Source: Limisphaerales bacterium (GTDB taxonomy: Bacteria > Verrucomicrobiota > Verrucomicrobiae > Limisphaerales > UBA11358). From it: a stretch of 9,871 bases of DNA. Positions 1 through 5,744 of the stretch are shown in pieces. The stretch covers positions 5,256 through 15,126 of the forward strand of contig PLZL01000106.1 in NCBI GenBank assembly GCA_003152145.1, written 5' to 3'. The notes under the pieces were generated by a model. The model saw nothing but the letters and a program-made list of their open reading frames with translations. It did not search any database and was not told where the DNA came from. The position numbers were made by a program, and so were the translations under genes. Position 1 is the stretch's first letter. Each line of letters starts with the position of its first letter.

Positions 1-365
1 CGGCTGCCCACGCGCGGAAAGCCGATGCGGTCCCGGACGCCAGCGAGCTTCAGGAGCAAATGATCGCGCGGGTCCCAGCGCGCGGAGAGGCCGAAGGCGA
101 AAGGTTCCGCCGCAAGTTGATGGCGCAGGCGGACAATTTCCCGCCACGGCCATTGCCAGAGGCGGTATTTGTTTTTGAAGGCGGTCCATGGCGCGACAAA
201 GGGCACGACGCGCACGTCCGGCCACAGGCGGCGCTGCAAATCGAGCGCGTAGGGCCTGGCGAGCAGGGTGATGTCGAAACGTTCCGCGGCGGCGCGCAGC
301 AACGGCGTGGCGATGACCAGGTCGCCCAAGCCCCACAATTCCACGATGAGCAGTTTGGGTTTCAA
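1..365 (-). CDS. Glycosyltransferase family 9 (heptosyltransferase-like), N-terminal part only
   Basis: This is the first 121 residues of a gene that runs off the left edge. The translation begins LKPKLLIVELWGLGDLVIAT and continues with a P-L-L-R-A-A-A stretch. That is the N-terminal signature of GT9 (ADP-heptose:LPS heptosyltransferase superfamily): a short hydrophobic beta strand, then G-L-G-D, then T-P-L-L. The family moves heptose or another sugar onto LPS core or a surface glycan at the cytoplasmic face; the actual donor cannot be read from this fragment. No ATG lies in frame, so I chose TTG (363-365), which has GGGAG about 10 bases upstream; another start is possible. It lies 36 bases after the stop of the polymerase-like gene on the same strand, so the two are probably co-transcribed. 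The plus-strand reading frames over this stretch are shadows. Confidence 0.8.
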   Translation of the reverse strand, partial: MKPKLLIVELWGLGDLVIATPLLRAAAERFDITLLARPYALDLQRRLWPDVRVVPFVAPWTAFKNKYRLWQWPWREIVRLRHQLAAEPFAFGLSARWDPRDHLLLKLAGVRDRIGFPRVGS

Positions 366-401
366 GGCGGACGCGCTCCCGGAGTCCTTTGCGGAAAATT
401 T

Positions 402-1952
402 TTATCTTTGAAAAGCCGGTTGCAACCGCGGCCGCGCCGGGATGCGCGCCGGAGGCCCGGCCGTTGTCACGGCGGGATTCCGGGCCGGACGGCAGATGCC
501 GCCGTTCAGGCTGATGCTCAATCCAAGGTAGCCGGTGAAACCTATAATGTCGTCCGAGAGCGCGCCGAAGATGAAGATGAAGGAAATGATTTTCGCCAGG
601 AACGCGGTGAAGAGGAAGGTGTTGAAGGTTTGCAACGCCGGATCGCCGTAGAGACGGTTGTGATGGAGCGCCCAGACGCCCGCGATCAGGAACCAGAGAA
701 AGGCAATGGCGCCCCAGATGCCGAAGGGCAGGATGACCGAGAGCGGCCCGCTGTGGTAGTCGCCGGCGAGGGCAAGGCCCTGCTCGGCGGGGTCAATGCT
801 GTAAAAGGCCGTGTCTGCTCCCATCAATTGATAATCTTCCTGTGAAATGGCATAACCCTTGCCCAAAAGCAGGTGGGACGGCACTCGCGGGAGCAGCGCC
901 TTCCACATGTCGATGCGCCAGTCCAGAGAGGCCTGCGCCTCGCCCCGCACGCCCGCATCAATGTTGATCATCGGCAGGAAGGACAGGACGCGCTGGAAGG
1001 TGAGGGGCAGACGGTTCGCCATGGGAAGGCAGATCACCGCGGCCAGCAGCCCGGCAAAAGCCAGAATCGGCAGCATCCTGGTGCGGTGCAGGCCTTCCAG
1101 GAAAAATTGAATCAAAAAGAGCAGCGCCAAATTCAACAGCATCGAACGGAATCCCCCAAAGAGACTCACCGTGCTGAAAAGAACGAAGGCCACCAGCCGC
1201 CACGGTCTGCCCGCCCTGAAGATTCCGTTGATTCCATACCGGGCCAGCATGTATGCAAAAATCGCCGAGGACATTATGCTGACTCCGCCAAAACGCATGA
1301 GGCTGTGCGAGCCGGGAAGGGCATTAGGGTCGGCCCCGAAAAACAGAAAGATGAAGTAAAACCAAACGGGAACAAATGCAATCAAGTCCCCCAGGACGCT
1401 AAGGCATCCGGGCAAAAAGAACAGGGCCACATAAAGTCCGGCTTGGCGGGGCGGAATCCGCCGCGCGGTGAGCGCAAAATAACCCAGGATTCCCGCCAGC
1501 AGGTAGACGTATTTTCTGCCGCCCATGACCGAATTCCCCAGCACGTGCAAACCGATGCCGCCCGTCAATTTGGCCGTTACCAGCACCACCGCCGCCAGAC
1601 ACAGCAACGGGCAGGTGATTTGCGGTGCCGGTATAAAGCGCTTGTTCTTGTTCATCGCCCGTTGCAGAAAGGAAATGCCGAGGCTCACCACCATCATCGG
1701 CAGAAACACCCCGGGCCTGCCCGGCAGGAAGAATACAATCAACGGCAGGTTCCAGCTCAACACCAGCAGGGGATGGTGCCAGCGCAGCAAAATCGGGGTG
1801 CTTAAAATCAGCGCCAGCATGCCAAACTCGCTGAAGTTTGCATAACTCGGTGAATTGGCCACCGATACTGCGGCAAAGCCCACCAAAATGGCGAACGGTA
1901 TGCAGATCGCGTAGACGATCAGCATTCTTAAGATGGCGGTGGAATTATTCAT
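402..1952 (-). CDS. O-antigen polymerase / ligase-like integral membrane protein
   Basis: The product is 516 residues with about 10-12 hydrophobic segments, from residue 10 to about 485. This fits the Wzy/WaaL superfamily of multi-pass enzymes, which join or transfer lipid-linked glycan units on the periplasmic side. Supporting marks are GGFRS at 266-270 at the start of a helix (the usual G-S-R-G position), then a large soluble loop at about 310-400 containing SLDWRIDMWKALLP (342-355), LLGKGY (362-367) and DYHSGPLSVILPFGIWG (398-414). The order W-R-x-x-M-W, G-x-G and H-(S/N)-x-x-L is typical of O-antigen ligase-type domains. The last 30 residues are a soluble Pro/Arg/Ala-rich tail. The ATG at 1950-1952 is supported by GAAGG (1959-1963) six bases upstream. 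Whether it polymerises, ligates, or acts in exopolysaccharide synthesis cannot be decided from sequence. The GT9 gene follows. Confidence 0.82.
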   Translation of the reverse strand: MNNSTAILRMLIVYAICIPFAILVGFAAVSVANSPSYANFSEFGMLALILSTPILLRWHHPLLVLSWNLPLIVFFLPGRPGVFLPMMVVSLGISFLQRAMNKNKRFIPAPQITCPLLCLAAVVLVTAKLTGGIGLHVLGNSVMGGRKYVYLLAGILGYFALTARRIPPRQAGLYVALFFLPGCLSVLGDLIAFVPVWFYFIFLFFGADPNALPGSHSLMRFGGVSIMSSAIFAYMLARYGINGIFRAGRPWRLVAFVLFSTVSLFGGFRSMLLNLALLFLIQFFLEGLHRTRMLPILAFAGLLAAVICLPMANRLPLTFQRVLSFLPMINIDAGVRGEAQASLDWRIDMWKALLPRVPSHLLLGKGYAISQEDYQLMGADTAFYSIDPAEQGLALAGDYHSGPLSVILPFGIWGAIAFLWFLIAGVWALHHNRLYGDPALQTFNTFLFTAFLAKIISFIFIFGALSDDIIGFTGYLGLSISLNGGICRPARNPAVTTAGPPARIPARPRLQPAFQR

Positions 1953-2002
1953 TCAAGACCTTCACCCGGTCGTGGCAACCCCGGTTGCGACGCGGCCACT
2001 CA

Positions 2003-2031
2003 ATTTAACCGAACCCGCGAAACTTCGGCAA
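2003..2031 (-). promoter_or_regulatory. Candidate promoter for the polymerase-like/GT9 operon
   Basis: On the minus strand TTGCCG (2026-2031) is followed after exactly 17 bases by TTAAAT (2003-2008), a fair sigma-70-type match. Transcription would begin near 1996 and give a leader of roughly 43 bases carrying the GAAGG ribosome site. The -35 lies inside a short dyad, TTCGG-CAA-CCGAA (2024-2036). A second inverted repeat, GCAACC-CC-GGTTGC (1975-1988), would fall in the leader. This is read from consensus only. Confidence 0.4.
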
Positions 2032-2068
2032 CCGAATTGTTTGCTCCTGTTTTGGGGCCGGAATCCCA

Positions 2069-2097
2069 TTGACTCCCCCGGAGATATTACCTTGAAT
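2069..2097 (+). promoter_or_regulatory. Candidate promoter of GT4 gene A
   Basis: TTGACT (2069-2074), a 17-base spacer, then TTGAAT (2092-2097). The same two boxes with the same spacing and the same 30-base distance to the ATG occur before gene B. Bases 2084-2105, covering the -10 and what would be the start site, are identical in both copies (22 of 22). In the upstream half of the spacer, seven of nine bases differ. That pattern supports the boxes as the kept parts. The leader would be about 22 bases and has no Shine-Dalgarno motif. Confidence 0.5.
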
Positions 2098-2126
2098 GGG
2101 GCGCAGCGTTCAATATCCGCCGAAAA

Positions 2127-3197
2127 ATGAAAGTCCTGTTCGACTATCACACGCCGTTTGCGCTGGCGCACGGCGGCCTTCAATATCAAATCATACGAAT
2201 GAAAGCGGCGCTCGAACAGGCCGGCGTTGAGACGGATTATCTCCGCTGGTGGGACGCCGCGCAGCACGCCGACATCATTCATTTCGTCGGCCGGCCAACC
2301 CCTGAATATATCACCTTCGCCCATGGGCGGAATTGCAAGGTCATTGTCGCGGAACTTTTGACCGCCACCGGCTCGCGCTCGCGTAGCGAGCTGGCGGCGC
2401 AAAAAATCTTGACCAGCATTCTCCGCAAAATCCTGCCCGGCATGTTTGCGGCGCGGATGGCCTGGGATTCCTATCGTCTCGCCGACGCCTGCATTGCCAA
2501 CACCGCGTGGGAGGCGCATCTGATGCATTATCTTTTCGGCACGCCGGAGGAACGCATCCACGTCGTGCCCAACGGCGTCGAGGAAATCTTTTTGAATTCA
2601 GCGTCCGCCGCGCGCGGGCATTGGCTCGTCTGCACTGCGACCATCACGGAACGCAAGCGCGTCCTGGAACTGGCCAAAGCCGCCGTTGCTGCGCAGACGC
2701 CGCTGTGGATCATCGGTAAACCCTATTCCGATTCCGATACCTACGCTCAAAAATTTTTCGCGCTGGCGAAACAACACCCACAAATCCTCCGCTACGATGG
2801 CGCCATTTCGGACCGCGCGCGGCTGGCGCGGATTTACCGCGAGGCGCGCGGCTTCGTCCTTTTGAGCGCCATGGAGACCCGGAGCCTTTCGGCGGAAGAG
2901 GCCGCCGCGTGCGAATGCCCGCTGCTGTTGAGCGACTTACCGTGGGCGCGCAGCACCTTTGGCGGACACGCCGGCTATTGCCCCGTCGTTTCGCCGGAGC
3001 GCGCGGCGGAATTTTTGAGGAGGTTTTACGACGCGGCCCCGTCGCTGCCGCCGCCGCCCAAACCGGCATCGTGGCCTGAAGTCGGCCGCCAGTTCAAGGA
3101 CATCTACGAACGCGTGCTGAACGCGCCGGGCCTTTGCCGCGCCGGAGTGCCGGCTGCTGGTGGCGATCAAAAGACTTCGGCCACGCAGGCGGGATAA
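2127..3197 (+). CDS. Glycosyltransferase family 4, copy A
   Basis: This 356-residue protein has the GT-B fold pattern of GT4, which transfers a sugar from a nucleotide-sugar donor with retention of configuration, usually at the cytoplasmic membrane face. The N-terminal domain opens with MKVLFDYHTPFALAHGGL, which includes the early G-G loop at 16-17. The inter-domain region carries HVVPNGVEE (about 145-153). The donor domain begins near 166 with WLVCTATITERKR, where R-K-R is the usual donor phosphate contact. The E-x7-E motif is E250/E258. The C-terminal 25 residues are Ala/Gly-rich and look unstructured. The ATG was chosen because the protein starts directly on its first beta strand and the start is conserved in copy B; there is no ribosome site. 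It is followed 59 bases later by the GT2 gene and probably shares its transcript. It is about 78% identical to copy B by hand count (80 differences). Donor and acceptor are unknown. Confidence 0.88.
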   Translation: MKVLFDYHTPFALAHGGLQYQIIRMKAALEQAGVETDYLRWWDAAQHADIIHFVGRPTPEYITFAHGRNCKVIVAELLTATGSRSRSELAAQKILTSILRKILPGMFAARMAWDSYRLADACIANTAWEAHLMHYLFGTPEERIHVVPNGVEEIFLNSASAARGHWLVCTATITERKRVLELAKAAVAAQTPLWIIGKPYSDSDTYAQKFFALAKQHPQILRYDGAISDRARLARIYREARGFVLLSAMETRSLSAEEAAACECPLLLSDLPWARSTFGGHAGYCPVVSPERAAEFLRRFYDAAPSLPPPPKPASWPEVGRQFKDIYERVLNAPGLCRAGVPAAGGDQKTSATQAG

Positions 3198-3256
3198 AGC
3201 CATTTTTTCTTGCGTCTGCGGTTCAACGCGCTTACAAACCGCCGTCGAAGGCCAAC

Positions 3257-4240
3257 ATGCAAAAAATTTCCGTCATCGTGCCCTGCTTCAACGAGGAAAT
3301 CGTCCTGCCCGGACTTTTTGAACGGATGACTGCCGCGGCCGCCAACTGGGGGACGGATCATGAATTCCTCTGCGTGGATGACGGTTCGAGCGACCGCACC
3401 TGGGAATTGCTCAAGGCGCAAAGCCAAAACGACCCGCGTTGGCGCTGCCTGTCGTTTGCGCGCAACTTCGGCCATCAGGCCGCCGTGAGCGCGGGGTTGC
3501 ATTATGCGACCGGCGATGCCACCGTCATCATTGACGCCGACTTGCAGGATCCGCCGGAGGAAATCGCGCATCTGCTCGCCAAGTGGCGCGAGGGTTTCGA
3601 GGTCGTGTTCGCCACGCGGAAGGCGCGGAAGGACCCGCTGTTGAAGCGGATTCTCGCGTGGGGTTTTTACCGCGTGATTTCCCGGATGGCGCTGTTCCCG
3701 ATGCCGGCCGACGCCGGCGATTTCTGCCTGCTGGACAAAAAAGTCGTCGCCGTGATGAACTCGCTTCCGGAGCGGAACCGTTACCTGCGCGGCCTGCGGA
3801 CATGGTGCGGTTTCCGGCAGACCTCCATCGGGTTCGAGCGCGGCGAACGCGCCGCCGGTGTGCCGCAATACACCTTCAAAAAATCCTTCCGGCTGGCGAT
3901 GGACGGCATCTTTTCGTTTTCCACCGTGCCGTTGCGGCTGGCGACGTGGCTGGGTCTGGGGGTTTCGGCGTGCGCGTTTCTCGGCGCGGTTTTTACCTTC
4001 TGTGAAAAGGTGTTTGAGAAAGAGTTTACGAAACTCGGCTTTCCCCCCGGTCCGCATGGCATTCCGACGCTGGTGATTTCACTTTTATTTCTGGGCGGCG
4101 TGCAACTGATCTGCCTCGGCATTCTCGGCGAATACATCGGGCGCATTTACGACGAGGTGAAAGGCCGCCCGATGTGGGTCCTCCGCGACAGCGCCGGCAT
4201 CAATCCCGCACCGCTGCCGGATAAAAAGCCCGGCGCATGA
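3257..4240 (+). CDS. GT2 polyprenyl-phosphate sugar transferase (GtrB/DPM1/ArnC-like)
   Basis: The protein has 327 residues, normal for the family. It starts MQKISVIVPCFNEE and carries the GT-A donor motif VDDGSSDRT (40-48), RNFGHQAA (69-76) and the metal-binding D-A-D-L-Q-D (93-98). It also has GDFCLLD (154-160), ERNRYLRGL (172-180) and a conserved Arg/Gly/Tyr patch (198-205). Two C-terminal transmembrane segments follow, at about 222-247 and 268-291, and the protein ends with a cytoplasmic GEYIGRIYDEVKGRP. Enzymes of this type move glucose, mannose or a similar sugar onto undecaprenyl phosphate, giving a lipid-linked donor for use across the membrane. The reading frame is open further upstream, but ATG at 3257 is preferred: it has AAGG six bases before it and begins exactly at the family's first strand. 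No GtrA-type flippase or membrane GT-C partner is next to it. It lies downstream of GT4 copy A and is probably on the same transcript. Confidence 0.9.
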   Translation: MQKISVIVPCFNEEIVLPGLFERMTAAAANWGTDHEFLCVDDGSSDRTWELLKAQSQNDPRWRCLSFARNFGHQAAVSAGLHYATGDATVIIDADLQDPPEEIAHLLAKWREGFEVVFATRKARKDPLLKRILAWGFYRVISRMALFPMPADAGDFCLLDKKVVAVMNSLPERNRYLRGLRTWCGFRQTSIGFERGERAAGVPQYTFKKSFRLAMDGIFSFSTVPLRLATWLGLGVSACAFLGAVFTFCEKVFEKEFTKLGFPPGPHGIPTLVISLLFLGGVQLICLGILGEYIGRIYDEVKGRPMWVLRDSAGINPAPLPDKKPGA

Positions 4241-4566
4241 GCTGCCACGATTTTTGTGAAAGAAATTTTATCGCGGGACCGGCGGGATGACGCGGCAAAA
4301 CGATTAAACAAATCCGTGAACATTTGCTGAATTCGTGCCGGTGATAAATGTGCGATTCGCAAAGATGTGCCGCGAAGCGCGATCCTAAATTTTTATAACC
4401 ACGCACTGTGAATCCCAGAAAGGAATCACCGTCTCCTTCGTATCCTTGAAAAAATCGTCAAACGCCTCTTTTACCCCCCGGAACCGGCAGATTTAAATAA
4501 TCATGTGAAACAATCATCCCGAGACTGCCCGCGCGGGATTGGAGCTCCAATTAAATTGTCGCATCA
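4241..4566 (+). other. Non-coding stretch between the GT2 gene and GT4 copy B
   Basis: These 326 bases contain no convincing gene. The longest frames are a few tens of codons at most, without ribosome sites. The base composition is visibly more A/T-rich than the neighbouring genes. A small hairpin, CGCG-AAG-CGCG (4371-4381), is followed eight bases later by a run of five T (4390-4394) and could be a weak terminator for the GT2 transcript. The right end holds a cluster of palindromes (4528-4558). It could also hold a small RNA or a decayed gene; nothing seen decides this. Confidence 0.5.
4528..4558. repeat. Cluster of three perfect palindromes upstream of GT4 copy B
   Basis: Three dyads lie end to end or overlap: CCCGCGCGGG (4528-4537, 10 bases, perfect), ATTGGAGCTCCAAT (4538-4551, 14 bases, perfect) and CAATT-A-AATTG (4548-4558). 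They end 19 bases before the -35 box of copy B, a usual place for an activator or repressor site. They lie just outside the duplicated segment and have no counterpart before copy A. Function is inferred from position only. Confidence 0.45.
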
Positions 4567-4577
4567 CCGGAATCCCG

Positions 4578-4606
4578 TTGACTCGTCTCCTCATATTACC
4601 TTGAAT
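4578..4606 (+). promoter_or_regulatory. Candidate promoter of GT4 gene B
   Basis: TTGACT (4578-4583), 17 bases, TTGAAT (4601-4606), then 29 bases to the ATG at 4636. Boxes and distances are the same as before copy A, with the block 4593-4614 identical. No Shine-Dalgarno site is present in the short leader. The palindrome cluster at 4528-4558 sits just upstream and could give this copy separate control. Confidence 0.5.
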
Positions 4607-4635
4607 GGGGCGCATCGTTCAAACTCCGCTGTGAA

Positions 4636-5706
4636 ATGAAAGTCCTGTTCGACCATCACATGCCCTTCTCGCTGGCGCATGGCGGCCTTGAACAGCAGCT
4701 GGTCCAAACCAAAACGGCCCTCGAACAAGTGGGCGTTGAGACGGATTATCTCCGCTGGTGGGACGCCGGGCAGCGCGCCGACATCATCCACTTTGTCGGG
4801 CGGCCAGCCACTGAATATGTCACCTTTGCCCATTTGCAGAATTGCAAGTTCATTTTCGCGGAACTTTTGACCGGGACCGGCTCGCGTTCGCGCGGCGAAC
4901 TGGCGGCGCAAAAAATCACCACCCACGTTCTCCGCAAATTCCTGCCCGGCACGTTTGCCGCGCGCATGGCTTGGGACGCCTACCGTCTCGCCGACGCCTG
5001 CATTGCCCTCACTTCGTGGGAGGCGCATTTGATGCATTACCTGTTTGGCGTTCCGAAGGGACGCATTCACGTTGTGTCCAACGGCGTCGAGGAAATTTTT
5101 CTGAACTCGCCGAAAGCGGCGCGCGGCGGGTGGCTCGTCTGCACCGCCACCATCACCGGACGCAAGCGCGTGCTGGAACTGGCCGAGGCCGCCGTGCGCG
5201 CACAGACGCCGGTTTGGATCATCGGCCGGGCCTATGCCGACACCGAACCTTACGCGCAAAAATTTTTCGCGCTGGCGCGGCGGCATCCGCAAATCCTCCG
5301 CTACGAAGGCGCGATCCAGGACCGCGCCCGGCTGGCCCAAATCTACCGCGAGGCGCGCGGATTTGTTCTCTTGAGCAGCATGGAAAGCTTGAGTCTGTCC
5401 GCGCTGGAAGCCGCCGCCTGCGAATGTCCGCTGCTGTTGAGTGATTTGCCGTGGGCGCGGATCACGTTTGGCGAAAACGCGAGCTACTGTCCCGTTGCTT
5501 CGCCGGGACGCAGCGCCGGATTTTTGAAGAAATTTTACGATGCCGCGCCGTCATTGCCCGTGCCGCCCAGACCGGCATCGTGGCACGAAATCGCCCGCCA
5601 GTTCAAGGCCATATACGATGGCGTGCTCAACGCGCCAGGCCTTCGCCGCGCCGGAGTGCCGGCTGCCAGTGGCGGTAAAAAGGCTTCGGCCACGGAGGCG
5701 GGATAA
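4636..5706 (+). CDS. Glycosyltransferase family 4, copy B
   Basis: Like its paralog A, this protein has 356 residues. It keeps all GT4 landmarks: the HGGL loop at 15-18, the inter-domain HVVSNGVEE, the donor-domain opening WLVCTATITGRKR and the E-x7-E pair E250/E258. The two copies are nearly identical in ACECPLLLSDLPWAR (261-275). They differ most in the acceptor-side helix at about 19-27 (QIIRMKAAL in A, QLVQTKTAL in B), around 199-207 and around 290-298. Changes on the acceptor side with a kept catalytic site would suit two enzymes using the same donor type on different acceptors, but this is inference. It has its own promoter candidate and lies 395 bases after the GT2 stop. It converges on the minus-strand GT4 gene with 38 bases between stops. 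Confidence 0.88.
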   Translation: MKVLFDHHMPFSLAHGGLEQQLVQTKTALEQVGVETDYLRWWDAGQRADIIHFVGRPATEYVTFAHLQNCKFIFAELLTGTGSRSRGELAAQKITTHVLRKFLPGTFAARMAWDAYRLADACIALTSWEAHLMHYLFGVPKGRIHVVSNGVEEIFLNSPKAARGGWLVCTATITGRKRVLELAEAAVRAQTPVWIIGRAYADTEPYAQKFFALARRHPQILRYEGAIQDRARLAQIYREARGFVLLSSMESLSLSALEAAACECPLLLSDLPWARITFGENASYCPVASPGRSAGFLKKFYDAAPSLPVPPRPASWHEIARQFKAIYDGVLNAPGLRRAGVPAASGGKKASATEAG

Positions 5707-5717
5707 GGCCGTTTTTT
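5687..5717 (+). terminator. Possible terminator after GT4 copy B
   Basis: CGGCC (5687-5691) can pair with GGCCG (5707-5711), which is directly followed by six T (5712-5717). The stem is only five pairs and the loop is 15 bases and includes the stop codon, so it is weak. The place, between convergent genes, is right. At the matching place after copy A the T6 run is kept (3203-3208), but both outer stem pairs are lost. Confidence 0.3.
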
Positions 5718-5744
5718 CCCGCGTCAACTCTCAACTCCCATTCC

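Larger units (their letters stand above)
2058..3216 (+). repeat. Direct repeat, copy 1 (promoter + GT4 gene A + 3' end)
   Basis: This 1159-base segment aligns without a gap to 4567-5725, at a constant offset of 2509 bases. The homology begins with CCGGAATCCC ten bases before the -35 box. It runs through the whole GT4 gene and ends at GCGTC, 19 bases after the stop codon. Outside these limits the two flanks do not match. No insertion sequence or short target duplication is visible at the ends. Confidence 0.85.
4567..5725 (+). repeat. Direct repeat, copy 2 (promoter + GT4 gene B + 3' end)
   Basis: This is the second copy of the 1159-base segment, aligned gap-free to 2058-3216. Besides the coding region it keeps the promoter boxes, the spacing to the start codon, the stop codon and the T6 run after it. 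Directly beyond its end is a 7-base tandem TCAACTC (5724-5737). Confidence 0.85.

Noticed and set aside
60..845. 261-codon plus-strand open frame
   Set aside because: It is antisense to the GT9 and polymerase-like genes and gives a low-complexity Arg/Gly/Glu-rich product without any motif. Both opposite genes have clear family signatures, so this is a codon-bias shadow.
873..1805. 310-codon plus-strand open frame
   Set aside because: It is antisense to the polymerase-like gene. The product is Gln/Arg/His-rich, as expected from reading hydrophobic codons backwards.
3134..3256. Upstream extension of the GT2 gene by 41 codons
   Set aside because: It overlaps the end of GT4 copy A in another frame. 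The family start and the AAGG ribosome site both support 3257.
3167..4057. 296-codon minus-strand open frame
   Set aside because: It is antisense to the GT2 gene, is Arg/Gly-rich and has no motif or start signal.
4349..4399. A 16-codon Cys-containing open frame in the non-coding stretch
   Set aside because: It has no ribosome site, and frames of this length are common by chance.
1962..5340. Two similar minus-strand open frames (1962-2561 and 4591-5340) opposite the GT4 copies
   Set aside because: Their similarity follows from the duplication of the sense genes. They have different ends, cover the promoter region and show no family signature.
5724..5737. Tandem TCAACTC pair
   Set aside because: It is only two 7-base units in a short convergent gap. 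It marks the end of the duplicated segment but shows no sign of function.
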